A DNA stretch of 64,000 nucleotides. Origin: a bacterium D16-51. Lineage in GTDB: Bacteria; Bacillota; Clostridia; Lachnospirales; Lachnospiraceae. The notes beneath the pieces were generated by a model. That model saw only the letters and a program-made list of their open reading frames with translations, had not been told where the DNA came from and searched no databases. The stretch lies in the NCBI GenBank assembly GCA_003612285.1, contig RAYE01000001.1:248001-312000 (forward strand), written 5' to 3'. The position numbers were made by a program, and so were the translations under genes. Positions 1 to 8,732 of the stretch are shown here, piece after piece; position 1 is the stretch's first letter; each line of letters begins with the position of its first letter.

Positions 1-24
1 AAGGAGAAAAGGAAGGGATAAAAT

Positions 25-723
25 ATGGATCACTATGCCGGGGGAAAAGAGGAAATTGACAGATATTCCCTGCGCGGCAGGGTTTTTAATAAAATCAGGG
101 AAGATATTTTGGCAGGGAATTACAGGGAGAAAGATGAACTGAAAGAAGCGGCAATCAGCAAGGAACTTGGTGTTTCCCGGACACCTGTCAGGGAGGCGCT
201 CCGCCAGCTTGAACTGGAGGGGCTTGTTAGCATTGTTCCAAACAGGGGGGCGTATGTTAATGGGATTACTTCTAAAGATATTTATGATATTTATGTGATT
301 CGTTCGTATCTGGAGGGGCTTTGTGCAAAATGGGCATGTGAGCACATTACAAAAGAACAGATTGAAGATTTGGAAGAGATTATTTATCTGAGTGAATTCC
401 ATATCCAGAAGGAACATTGGGAGCAGATTTATGAGCTGGATAACCGTTTTCATCTTAATCTGTACAAGGCATGTGGCAGCAAGATTTTGGAGCATATTCT
501 TTCGGATTACCATCATTATGTAGAGCGCGTACGTAAAAATACATTGTCTTCCCAGGAAAGGGCGCGTACTGCCAGTGCAGAGCATAAGGCTATCCTGGAT
601 GCTGTTATAAATAAAGATGAAGAATTAGCAGAACGGCTTGCAAATGAGCATATTTTCCAGACAATTGCCAATATCAGGCATCTGGGGCTGGACAAGCTGA
701 TGGAGAAACAGGAGGAATCATAG
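25..723 (+). CDS. GntR-family transcriptional regulator, FadR-like (FCD domain)
   Basis: A one-component DNA-binding regulator of 232 aa. Residues about 15-85 form a GntR winged helix-turn-helix (SKELGVSRTPVREALRQLE, then a wing ending NRGAYV). The rest is an all-helical FCD ligand-binding domain with the usual acidic/histidine positions (LDNRFHLNLYKACGS and a late AEHKAILDAV). Family members bind small organic acids or sugar acids and repress nearby catabolic genes; the ligand cannot be read from the sequence. The ATG follows AAGGAG at the window's left edge, so genes upstream are unseen. GtrA starts at the base after its stop, so the two are co-transcribed, which is an odd pairing. Family call is secure, target unknown. 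Confidence 0.9.
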   Translation: MDHYAGGKEEIDRYSLRGRVFNKIREDILAGNYREKDELKEAAISKELGVSRTPVREALRQLELEGLVSIVPNRGAYVNGITSKDIYDIYVIRSYLEGLCAKWACEHITKEQIEDLEEIIYLSEFHIQKEHWEQIYELDNRFHLNLYKACGSKILEHILSDYHHYVERVRKNTLSSQERARTASAEHKAILDAVINKDEELAERLANEHIFQTIANIRHLGLDKLMEKQEES

Positions 724-1149
724 ATGGTAGCTGCATGGCAAAAATTATGGAAGCTGTTTTTAAAATATAAAGAGGTACTTTTGTATCTGATTTTTGGAGG
801 CCTGACCACTCTTGTCAATTTTGTTGTTTATGCAGTTTGTGCCAGGGTCTTTTGCCTTGATACGCTGCAGGCAAATGCTTCCGCGCTGATTATCAGTATT
901 TTATTTGCTTATATTACAAATAAAATATTTGTCTTTGAAAGCAAGACAGATACCGTGAAAGAAATATTCCGGGAATTTTTTTCTTTTCTTGCCTGCCGCC
1001 TGGGAACTGGGGCGCTGGATATGGCGTTTATGTATGTGTCCGTTGATATTCTGGGATTTTATGATATTTTGATGAAAATATTATCTAACGTGATTGTGAT
1101 TATACTGAATTACATTTTTAGTAAGTTAGTTATATTTACAAAAAAATAG
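724..1149 (+). CDS. GtrA-family membrane protein
   Basis: A small polytopic membrane protein of 141 aa with four predicted membrane segments (about residues 15-35, 45-63, 80-100 and 110-130). The first helix holds the family-typical YLIFGGLTTLVNFVVY, and the loop motif ITNKIFVF is also typical. GtrA-like proteins help move polyprenyl-linked sugars across the membrane for cell-surface glycosylation. It begins directly after the GntR stop, with AGGAGG inside the end of that gene. The teichoic-acid-type genes 2.3 kb downstream give a plausible surface-polymer context, but this is inference. It is followed by about 170 nt without a gene. Confidence 0.85.
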   Translation: MVAAWQKLWKLFLKYKEVLLYLIFGGLTTLVNFVVYAVCARVFCLDTLQANASALIISILFAYITNKIFVFESKTDTVKEIFREFFSFLACRLGTGALDMAFMYVSVDILGFYDILMKILSNVIVIILNYIFSKLVIFTKK

Positions 1150-1325
1150 GTGTTAGCAGGATTTCTTTTTTCTTGCAAATAGGCGTATCTTATAGTAAAA
1201 TTAAATGTAATGGCATATTACTATTCGCAGCTGGGTAAAAGTTTTTTATAGCTGTGGGATAGGGTAAGGGAAGGACAGGCGGATAATGGGCTGTTGGCTG
1301 AGATTTTACCAGAATGGAGGAGAGT

Positions 1326-2243
1326 ATGGATACAAACATTTTATTGGAAAGTGGAACAAATGAATTAGAGATTTTAGAATTTGTAGTAAGTGGGAATTAT
1401 TATGGAATCAATGTGGCAAAGATCCGGGAAATCGTGATATATAATGAATTAACGCCGATTCCAAATGCACATCCATTTGTAGAAGGGGCCTTTAGTACCA
1501 GGGGGGAGACGATTTCTATTGTAAATCTTGCGAGGTGCCTTGGGATGGAAGAGAGTACCAATCCAAGGACCGATATGTTTTTAATTACGAATTTTAATGA
1601 ATGTAATACTGGATTCCATGTGCATGGGGTTGTTGGAATCCACAGGGTAAACTGGTCGGCGATTATCAAGCCGGATAGCATGGTAAACAGTGCAAGCTCA
1701 AGCGTGGCGACCGGTATTGTAAATTTTGATGGAAAACTTGTGATTTTGCTTGATTTTGAAAAAATTGTAGCTGATATTTCACCAGAGATTGGTATTAAGC
1801 TGTCTGATGTGGATAAGCTTGGCAAAAGGAAACAGTGTACTGCGCCGATTATCTATGCGGAGGATTCCCAGCTGCTTAGTAAGATGATTTTTGATGGATT
1901 AACAAAGGCTGGGTATATTAACCTGATACCGACAAATAATGGCCTGGAATTATGGGAAATTCTGCAAAGATATAAGGAAGAAGGCAATGTACTGGATAAG
2001 GTTGCCTGTGTTGTGACAGATATTGAGATGCCGCAGATGGATGGACACAGGCTGCTTCGGTTAATCCGGGCAGACCAGGAGTTAAAGGGGATTCCGGTTA
2101 TTATATTCTCTTCTTTGATTAATGAAGAAATGAAGCGGAAGGGAGAACGCTTAGGGGCGGATGCGCAGCTTTCTAAAAATGAATTTGGCGAGTTTATTGA
2201 AAAATTGGATGAATTAATACTAAATATTGAAGAATCGATTTAA
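1326..2243 (+). CDS. cheV: chemotaxis protein CheV (CheW domain plus receiver domain)
   Basis: A cytoplasmic coupling protein of chemotaxis arrays. Residues about 10-155 are a CheW-like fold (EFVVSGNYYGINVAKIREI, IVNLARCLGM). Residues about 172-300 are a response-regulator receiver with the acidic pair YAED, the phospho-acceptor Asp near residue 232 in VVTDIEMPQMDG, and the switch Ser in VIIFSSL. CheV couples receptors to CheA, and phosphorylation tunes adaptation. I chose ATG 1326 over 1314 because GGAGG lies at 1316-1320 with good spacing. It stands alone; a chemoreceptor lies at 27.3 kb and the core che operon is not in the window. A terminator follows. Confidence 0.93.
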   Translation: MDTNILLESGTNELEILEFVVSGNYYGINVAKIREIVIYNELTPIPNAHPFVEGAFSTRGETISIVNLARCLGMEESTNPRTDMFLITNFNECNTGFHVHGVVGIHRVNWSAIIKPDSMVNSASSSVATGIVNFDGKLVILLDFEKIVADISPEIGIKLSDVDKLGKRKQCTAPIIYAEDSQLLSKMIFDGLTKAGYINLIPTNNGLELWEILQRYKEEGNVLDKVACVVTDIEMPQMDGHRLLRLIRADQELKGIPVIIFSSLINEEMKRKGERLGADAQLSKNEFGEFIEKLDELILNIEESI

Positions 2244-2301
2244 TATTTTTACATAAGGAAAAAGGGCGTCACTATGTTACAGTGCAATTGCTTATAACAT
2301 A

Positions 2302-2333
2302 AAAAGCAGATAACCAGACAGTTATCTGCTTTT
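2302..2333. terminator. bidirectional rho-independent terminator
   Basis: Two perfect 13-nt arms (AAAAGCAGATAAC at 2302-2314 and its complement at 2321-2333) enclose a 6-nt loop, with A-rich and T-rich flanks. It lies between the convergent cheV and S8 protease genes and can serve both strands. Confidence 0.85.
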
Positions 2334-2339
2334 CCTGTT

Positions 2340-3290
2340 TTAGGACAAAAGCCTGTCGCATTGGATTAATCCCCAGCCCTGCCGGGCATGGGAGTAACCA
2401 AGGTTTAGCGCGGCGTTCCGCATGCGGAGTTTTATTTCTTTATTTGTTAAAGAGGGGCATTGCTCTAAAAGGAGAGCGGCGCAGCCGCTTACAATTGGGG
2501 TTGACATGGAAGTTCCGGTCCGCGGAAGGTAAGCGGCGCCATTGTAAAAGTCTGGGGTATCCTTTAAGGGGCGCAGGGACGGCAGGCCCTGGCTGGCTGT
2601 CATCGGGTAACAGCTTACAATATTGGAACCTGGCGCAACAAGGTCAGGTTTTTTGATGCAGCTTTGTGTCGGCCCCCTTCCGGAGTAGTCCCTTCCAGCG
2701 CCTGCCTGGGTAATGTCAGAGGAACCGACGGTTATTATTTTACGGCTGTTGCCTGGAGCACCAATGGAGTAAGGGGAAGGCCCGTGGTTTCCGGCGGCGG
2801 TAAATACCGTAAGCCCGGCGCTCCACAGTGTGTCGACGCCCTGCACCAGAGGGGAAGATTCGTCAAAGTTTTTTCCACGGGTACTTCCAACAGATATATT
2901 GACAATACGGATATCATATTCCTGGTAATGTTTTAAGAGCCAGGAAATCCCGGCAAGTACATTTTCTGTATTGCCTTCCCCGCGCTGGTTTAATACTTTT
3001 ATGACAACATAGTGGCAGCCAGGGGCAATCCCTTCAAAAAGGCCGTCACAGGATTTGCCGCTTCCGGCAAGGATTCCGGCAATATGGGTTCCATGCCCGT
3101 TATCATCATAATATTGCTTTTTGCCATAGATTGTATCTATAAAGTCCACCAGCCCTGTAGAGGAATGTTTGGGGAATAAGTCGGGATGGTATCCGATTCC
3201 TGTATCAAATATAGCGATGCCGATGCCCTTACCGGTTAAATGTTTCCGGCGTGCGTAATTCAGGTGGATAATTTGTGCTGCACGATTCAT
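2340..3290 (-). CDS. S8-family serine peptidase (subtilase)
   Basis: A subtilisin-fold endoprotease of 316 aa. The catalytic triad is complete: Asp in IAIFDTGIGYHPDL (about residue 29), His in NGHGTHIAGI (about 67), and Ser in RTGTSMSTPIVSG (about 259), with the oxyanion Asn in TAAGNHGPS. No signal peptide or long pro-region is visible, so it resembles small intracellular or non-classically exported clostridial subtilases. It is transcribed convergently to cheV and shares its terminator. The start ATG at 3290 has only a weak GGAG-like motif upstream. Nothing in the neighbourhood identifies its substrate. Confidence 0.92.
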   Translation of the reverse strand: MNRAAQIIHLNYARRKHLTGKGIGIAIFDTGIGYHPDLFPKHSSTGLVDFIDTIYGKKQYYDDNGHGTHIAGILAGSGKSCDGLFEGIAPGCHYVVIKVLNQRGEGNTENVLAGISWLLKHYQEYDIRIVNISVGSTRGKNFDESSPLVQGVDTLWSAGLTVFTAAGNHGPSPYSIGAPGNSRKIITVGSSDITQAGAGRDYSGRGPTQSCIKKPDLVAPGSNIVSCYPMTASQGLPSLRPLKDTPDFYNGAAYLPRTGTSMSTPIVSGCAALLLEQCPSLTNKEIKLRMRNAALNLGYSHARQGWGLIQCDRLLS

Positions 3291-3345
3291 AAAAACTCCA
3301 TTGAAAAAAGGAATTGTTACAATATATGAGATTCTTACAATTTAT

Positions 3346-3374
3346 GTGACTTCTGGAAAAAAATGTGTTATAAT
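3346..3374 (+). promoter_or_regulatory. sigma-A-type promoter for the surface-polymer operon
   Basis: TATAAT at 3369-3374 is preceded at exactly 17 nt by GTGACT (3346-3351), a partial match to TTGACA. It lies about 110 nt upstream of the first glycerophosphotransferase gene and points toward it. Confidence 0.6.
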
Positions 3375-3482
3375 AGTCCATACTTATGGTTAAAGGAATG
3401 AAGGGCAGGCCGTATTGGAATATTGCATGACAGATGTTCTTTCTAAAGAAAATATGGTAGATTGCAGGAAAGGGTGCAAAAT

Positions 3483-4628
3483 ATGAAAAAGTTGGGTTAT
3501 CTGCTGTTTGCGTTTTTCTTTCTGATTGGCAGGATATTCCCGGTAAAGCAGAAAAAAGTGGTGCTGTTTAATGGGCATAATTCTGGTTTAAATGGAAATC
3601 TTTTGGAAATAAAGCGTGCGATGGAGCGGCAGCAGAGAGAACAGAACGTCCCAGAGGGCAGCAGGTTTTCCTTTTTATTTTTCTCAAAACGGGATTTGTT
3701 TTCTTTGGCGGGTCTGTTTGGAAAAATCAGGGGAGCTGTTTCATTTTTTGTAGTACTCCCAATTCATATGGCAACGGCGGGAAGGATTTTTTTAAATGAT
3801 AATTTCCTTCCGTTTGGATATTGCCATCCATCAAAGAAAACGCAGATTGTCCAGCTTTGGCATGGAGCAGGCGCATTTAAAAGGTTTGGCCTTCCGGTTG
3901 AGGGGGACGAAAAGATAAAAAAGCAGGTGAAACGTGCAAATGCCCATATTACCCACTTGTTTATTACATCAAAACAGGTGCTTCCGTTTTACCAGGAGGC
4001 GTTTGGGATAAAAAAAGAACATATTTATGTAACAGGGATTCCAGTTACGGATGTGTATTTTAATGAGGAAAAGAAGAGGCGGGGCAGGGAAGAATTTTAC
4101 AGGCAGTACCCACAGCTTCGGGGGAAAAAGATTTTGTTATACACGCCCACATTCCGCAATACAGAAGAAGAAAATATTGGCATCATGGAGCAGTTTGATG
4201 TGCAGAAAATTCACCAGGTTTTGGGCGGTTCCTGGGTTATTTTGGTTAAGCTTCATCCCAAATATCCTGTCAGCAATATTACAGAGAATAGTTTTTGCTA
4301 TAACATGACAAACTATTCCCAAATAACCAGTCTTTATTTTGTTTCTGATTTGCTGATTACGGATTATTCTTCTACAATAGTAGAGTATGTTTTGCTTGAC
4401 AAGCCAATCATTATGTATGCATACGATTTAAAGAAGTATGACAGGGGGTTTTACAGGGATTATGAAACAACTGTGCCAGGGCCTGTTGCACATAATGAGG
4501 AGGAATTGCTTGCTTTTTTACAGGATGGACAGAAAGAAGACCAGAAAAGACAAAATTTTGCCAGATTACAGTATGATGATAGAGACGGGGAGTCTGCAAA
4601 ACGGATTTTATCCGTTTTGGACAGGTGA
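3483..4628 (+). CDS. CDP-glycerol glycerophosphotransferase-family protein (TagB/TagF-like)
   Basis: A membrane-associated transferase of about 381 aa that, by family, adds glycerol phosphate from CDP-glycerol to a lipid-linked teichoic-acid-type acceptor. An N-terminal hydrophobic stretch (GYLLFAFFFLIGRIF) could anchor it. Diagnostic motifs are VQLWHGAGAFKRFG (about residue 123), LLYTPTFRNTE, LVKLHPKY, and LLITDYSSTIVEYVLLDKP near residue 300. ATG 3483 has AGGAAAGGG upstream and is preferred over a TTG at 3462. It heads an operon with a secreted Fn3 protein and a second, longer transferase. The natural substrate could also be another polyol phosphate such as ribitol phosphate. Confidence 0.88.
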   Translation: MKKLGYLLFAFFFLIGRIFPVKQKKVVLFNGHNSGLNGNLLEIKRAMERQQREQNVPEGSRFSFLFFSKRDLFSLAGLFGKIRGAVSFFVVLPIHMATAGRIFLNDNFLPFGYCHPSKKTQIVQLWHGAGAFKRFGLPVEGDEKIKKQVKRANAHITHLFITSKQVLPFYQEAFGIKKEHIYVTGIPVTDVYFNEEKKRRGREEFYRQYPQLRGKKILLYTPTFRNTEEENIGIMEQFDVQKIHQVLGGSWVILVKLHPKYPVSNITENSFCYNMTNYSQITSLYFVSDLLITDYSSTIVEYVLLDKPIIMYAYDLKKYDRGFYRDYETTVPGPVAHNEEELLAFLQDGQKEDQKRQNFARLQYDDRDGESAKRILSVLDR

Positions 4629-4690
4629 TAATGAAAATCAGGGGTGCAGAAGGTGTTTAACAGCGGTTTATAGAAATGGAGTAGATGAGT

Positions 4691-6739
4691 ATGCGTTTTA
4701 CAAGGGGAAAGAAAATAATGTTAGCTGGTATAATAACAGGGGCGCTGCTGGCGGGTTTGTGCGGCAATGCAGCATATGACATTGCTGCGGTAAATGCCGG
4801 GGAGCAGGCGCCGCCATTGCCTTCAGAGGAGACGGCTGCGCCATTGCCAACGCCTGCAGGGTATCAGGATGTAGCAGGGATTCCGGTTACACCGGGGGCT
4901 ATTTCTGTAAATGATTCATTGGCGATTGATGAAATGGCTTTTGTGGAGAATACGGCGACCTCTGTTACCCTTTCCTGGGTTTGCGGGGCGTTACAGGATG
5001 GGATTTATTATATTTACCGATATAACGAGGATTCGATGGAATATGAATATGTTGGCAGCAGCAGGGAGACGTCTTATGTCTGCAGTGGGCTGAAACCGGC
5101 AAAGAAATATTATTTTACAGTCTGTGCTTTTGATGAGGTAAATAAATTGCAGGGTAGGTATGCCTACCCGGTCGGGGCTTATACGAGGCCGAAAAAGGTA
5201 CAGAATCTTTCTTTTATAGATAATAAGCAGAATACTATTGAATTGGAGTGGGACGCCGTACCGGGAGCAGATGGTTATATTATTTACCATGCAGAGGGTT
5301 CGGGCAATTTTGAGGAAGCAGGAAAGACAACAGAGACAACATTTTTAGACGAGGGGCTGCTTTCGGGTAAAAATTACCGGTATAAAGTCCGTGCTTATGT
5401 ATTTTATAAAGACAACCGCAGCGCAGCATCTGAGATTGCGAAAATGACAACACTTCCTGCAAAGCCTGCCGTTATGGTAAAGGGAGGCGACAAAAAGGCC
5501 AGAATCAGTTGGAATGCAGTGACTGGGGCGGCAGGGTATTACCTGTACTGGTATAATGGGACGGAGTATCAGTATCTGGAGAAGCTGAAAGGGAAAAATA
5601 ATACCGAATATCTTCATAAAGGGCTGGAAAATGGCGTTTATTCTCAGTATAAGGTGGAGGCATACCGTGTATTTAAAGAGACAGAATATAAAAGCGGGGC
5701 TTCCGATATGAGGAAAGATGTTTTATCAAAACAGGATACAGTTACAGCGCCAAAGCTTTTTAAGAATAAAAAGATTTTTAAGAAATCAAGCGCATATCTG
5801 CTGTGCAAGGAGTTTAAAAAGACAGTAAATTATGAGAAGAGTTTTGTGATTCCTGGTGTTTCAGGGACAGATGTAGATGGATTTTACAGCAAAAATATGT
5901 GCCCGCAGGGAATTACTTTTGCAAAGTCTTATCTGCTTCTTTCCTCTTATGACAGGAAGAAGGAGGAAAATTCTGTAGTTTATGTAATGGATAAACAGAG
6001 CAGGAAGCTGGTTATGACAATTGTGCTTCCGAATAAAACACATGCCGGCGGCCTTGCGTATGACGGGGAGAACTTGTGGGTGACGCAGACAGATACTGTC
6101 CGCTCGATACCATTTGATGGAATTGAAGATGCGCTTGCGGAAGGGAAGAAGGAATATCTGGCAAGCTATAATACGATATGCAAGCTGACGCATACAGCAG
6201 GTTCTCTGACATATTACAAAAAGAAACTTTGGGTGGCGTCTTATGATGAACTGGCATCTGGGTATCTTGGGGTATATTCCATTAACCAGAAAAGCAGCAG
6301 CCCGGAACTGGAGGAGATTGCAGTGACAAGAGTCCCATCCAGGGTGCAGGGCCTGACATTTGCAGATGGAGGGAAGCTGGTTTTGTCACGTTCCTGCCAG
6401 ACAAATGCGGCGCAGCGCAGCTTTTTGCATGTGCTTGATATTTACAAACCTAACCTGAAAAAACTCTCAGATGGCATTATTACGCTGGGAAAGGTGAAAA
6501 AAACAGTGGATATGCCGTCTATGAATGAGGAAATAGCAGTAAGTGGAAAGTATTTATATGTCAATTTTGAGTCGGCAGCTTTTTCTACAGCAGTAAAACG
6601 GATGGACCGTGTTTGTGCGTTGAAAGTTTCGTCGATTGTATCATGGGAGAAGGATAAGAAATTAAAAACAAGCAGCTTGAAAAAGCTGGAAAATCCAGGG
6701 CTTTTTAATGGTTTATGGAAGATTCCCGGACAGGAGTGA
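4691..6739 (+). CDS. secreted fibronectin type III repeat protein with C-terminal propeller-like domain
   Basis: About 682 aa. The N-terminus is a signal peptide (basic MRFTRGKK, hydrophobic core, then cleavage near GNAAYDI). A Pro-rich linker follows. Three Fn3-like domains lie at about 70-165, 165-255 and 255-345 (repeated LEWDAVPGADGYIIYH-type strands and YYFTVCAF/YKVRAYVF strands). The last 300 residues contain GGLAYDGENLWVTQ and similar strands suggesting a beta-propeller. No LPXTG or lipobox is visible. I prefer ATG 4691 (9 nt after GGAG at 4678) over 4685. It lies between two polymer transferases, so a role in wall-surface assembly or binding is plausible, but the exact function is unknown. 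Confidence 0.75.
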   Translation: MRFTRGKKIMLAGIITGALLAGLCGNAAYDIAAVNAGEQAPPLPSEETAAPLPTPAGYQDVAGIPVTPGAISVNDSLAIDEMAFVENTATSVTLSWVCGALQDGIYYIYRYNEDSMEYEYVGSSRETSYVCSGLKPAKKYYFTVCAFDEVNKLQGRYAYPVGAYTRPKKVQNLSFIDNKQNTIELEWDAVPGADGYIIYHAEGSGNFEEAGKTTETTFLDEGLLSGKNYRYKVRAYVFYKDNRSAASEIAKMTTLPAKPAVMVKGGDKKARISWNAVTGAAGYYLYWYNGTEYQYLEKLKGKNNTEYLHKGLENGVYSQYKVEAYRVFKETEYKSGASDMRKDVLSKQDTVTAPKLFKNKKIFKKSSAYLLCKEFKKTVNYEKSFVIPGVSGTDVDGFYSKNMCPQGITFAKSYLLLSSYDRKKEENSVVYVMDKQSRKLVMTIVLPNKTHAGGLAYDGENLWVTQTDTVRSIPFDGIEDALAEGKKEYLASYNTICKLTHTAGSLTYYKKKLWVASYDELASGYLGVYSINQKSSSPELEEIAVTRVPSRVQGLTFADGGKLVLSRSCQTNAAQRSFLHVLDIYKPNLKKLSDGIITLGKVKKTVDMPSMNEEIAVSGKYLYVNFESAAFSTAVKRMDRVCALKVSSIVSWEKDKKLKTSSLKKLENPGLFNGLWKIPGQE

Positions 6740-6747
6740 GGGTGGAT

Positions 6748-8535
6748 ATGAAAGACCAATTTCAATTGATAGAAAATGGGATTGAAGAAAATATAGGGCT
6801 GCTGCACCTTCATGCGGAAGGAATTTTAACGCATCCGGTTGCGAATAACAGGCTTCGCATTTTAGCTGTCTTTTCCTGTCGTGATAAAATGCGGCGTTTT
6901 CCAATGGAGGCGGATTGTATCACGTTAAAAGGCATTTCCTTTTTTTCTGTCCGTGCGGACATAAGCCTGCCGGATATATTTTACCATTATTCAGAGGAAG
7001 ACGCTGTGCATAAGGCTGAAGTTGCTTTTGAGTATTGTGATGCAAAAGGGAACTGGCATGTTTTACCAAAATCCCTTACGTTAGAAGGGCGGCATTTCCT
7101 GCCGCAGTGCCAAAAGAGCTCTTTTTGGTATGGCATTTATAGAAAGGCAGCGTATTTGTTTTGCACGCTGCTTTTGCCTGTATGGCTGCTTGACGGGTGG
7201 TTTGCAGCAAAAGGGTATAAAAAGTCGCCATACCTGGAGGCAGGGGAAAGAGGGAAAAAGGCAGCTTTTTACCATGCGCATGGGCTGGTAAAGCAAATCA
7301 CAGGCTATGGCTACAGCGTGAGGGAAAGAAAGACAGCGTATTTTGCAAAACAATATAAAAAAGCATGTAAAAAAAGAAAGGAAGCAGGTAATCTTCTTTT
7401 TTTGTCGGAAAGGGAACTGGAAACAGGGGGGAATCTTGATTTAGTCAGGTCTTATCTTCAGGAAAAAGGGGAAAGCTTTGATGAATTTATTGATACACGG
7501 CCGGTACATAAGCTGCCAAATTCCGGTATTAAACGTTCGGCAAAGCTTGCCGCGGCTGCCAGTGTAATCGTTTTGGAAGATTTTTATCCGCAGCTCCATG
7601 CGCTGGATTTGCGGGAAGGGACAAGCGTAGTACAGCTTTGGCATGCCTGCGGCGCCTTTAAAATGTTTGGGCTTTCTGATATTGGGAAGGTCAGCCATTT
7701 GGGGCAGGACACAAAAAACCACAGGAATTATTCTGCTGCAATTGTCAGCAGTGAGGCTATGGTTCCGTTTTACAGCGAGGCATTTGGGGTTGCTGCAGAA
7801 TCTGTTATGCCGCTTGGCGTGCCAAGGACAGATATTTTTTTTGGACAGGAATACAGCAGGAATGTCAGGGAACGGCTTTATGGGACATATCCTGGGCTTG
7901 CAGGAAAACAGGTAGTTTTGTTTGCCCCAACGTTCCGGGGAGGCGGGAATAAAGATGCATATTACCCATGGGAACGTTTTTTAGTGGATGCATTTGTGGA
8001 GGCGCTTCCAGAAGATTCTGTCCTTGTGGTAAAGAACCATCCGTTTGTAAAACAGAAGTTTTGCTGTAAAGAGGAAAATAAGGGGCGTGTCCTGGATTTG
8101 ACAGGCCAGGAAAATATTAATGATATCCTGTTTATTACATCGCTTTTGATTACAGATTACAGTTCCTGTATTTTTGAAGCGTCGCTTCTTGCAGTTCCAA
8201 TGCTCTTTTATGTGTTTGATTTGGAAGAATATGTAAAGTCACGCGACATTTATTTTGATTTTGCTTCTTTTGCTCCGGGAAAACAGGTAAAAAGTTTTGA
8301 AGAGCTGAAGGAAGAAGCAGGGAAGATTTTATCGGTATCTAAACTTGGCGGGGAAGAAATATTGGAAAATGAAGAAGGGCAGGAAGAGGGCTGGCAGGAG
8401 GCTGAGGAATCAGAAGAGAAGCGGAAGGAGTTTTGCAGTTATTTTCTGGGAAGTCTGGATGGGCATTCTACAGAGCGTGTATCAGAAATGATATTATCCC
8501 TTCTGCACAATGATGGGAAAGGGGCGGTAGATTAG
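6748..8535 (+). CDS. CDP-glycerol glycerophosphotransferase-family protein, long form
   Basis: About 595 aa. The C-terminal two-thirds carries the transferase signature: VQLWHACGAFKMFGL, VVLFAPTFRGGG, VVKNHPFVK, and LLITDYSSCIFEASLLAVP. A hydrophobic segment (AAYLFCTLLLPVWLLDGWF) near residue 140 separates it from an N-terminal beta-rich region of about 130 aa like that found on long TagF-type enzymes. A Glu-rich insert (about residues 535-560) precedes the end. It starts at ATG 6748 after GAGGGTGG, only 8 nt after the Fn3 gene stop. It is paralogous to the transferase at 3483, which suggests sequential primer and polymerase steps in making one polymer, by analogy with TagB and TagF. Confidence 0.87.
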   Translation: MKDQFQLIENGIEENIGLLHLHAEGILTHPVANNRLRILAVFSCRDKMRRFPMEADCITLKGISFFSVRADISLPDIFYHYSEEDAVHKAEVAFEYCDAKGNWHVLPKSLTLEGRHFLPQCQKSSFWYGIYRKAAYLFCTLLLPVWLLDGWFAAKGYKKSPYLEAGERGKKAAFYHAHGLVKQITGYGYSVRERKTAYFAKQYKKACKKRKEAGNLLFLSERELETGGNLDLVRSYLQEKGESFDEFIDTRPVHKLPNSGIKRSAKLAAAASVIVLEDFYPQLHALDLREGTSVVQLWHACGAFKMFGLSDIGKVSHLGQDTKNHRNYSAAIVSSEAMVPFYSEAFGVAAESVMPLGVPRTDIFFGQEYSRNVRERLYGTYPGLAGKQVVLFAPTFRGGGNKDAYYPWERFLVDAFVEALPEDSVLVVKNHPFVKQKFCCKEENKGRVLDLTGQENINDILFITSLLITDYSSCIFEASLLAVPMLFYVFDLEEYVKSRDIYFDFASFAPGKQVKSFEELKEEAGKILSVSKLGGEEILENEEGQEEGWQEAEESEEKRKEFCSYFLGSLDGHSTERVSEMILSLLHNDGKGAVD

Positions 8536-8709
8536 ATGGGGCAGTTTGAATCCTATAAAAAAGAGTTAAAGGCTCTTGAAAATGGGAAGGGTAAATATGT
8601 GTGGGATGAACTGGAGGAGCTGATTACGGATGATTTTGAAGAGGGAAAGCTTACCTCAGAAGAATTTGACTTGTTGATGCGGCAGTTGATGGATATGGAC
8701 TGCCTGTAG
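8536..8709 (+). CDS. small acidic protein of unknown function (57 aa)
   Basis: An ORF starting immediately after the transferase stop (TAG then ATG at 8536). It encodes MGQFESYKKELKALENGKGK followed by acidic helical sequence ending MDMDCL. No known domain is recognised; the helical, charged pattern resembles small cytosolic clostridial proteins. The direct junction with the preceding gene and a 23-nt gap to the next gene support translation within the operon. Function is unknown. Confidence 0.6.
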   Translation: MGQFESYKKELKALENGKGKYVWDELEELITDDFEEGKLTSEEFDLLMRQLMDMDCL

Positions 8710-8732
8710 TTTATGGGAAAAGAGGGGAGATA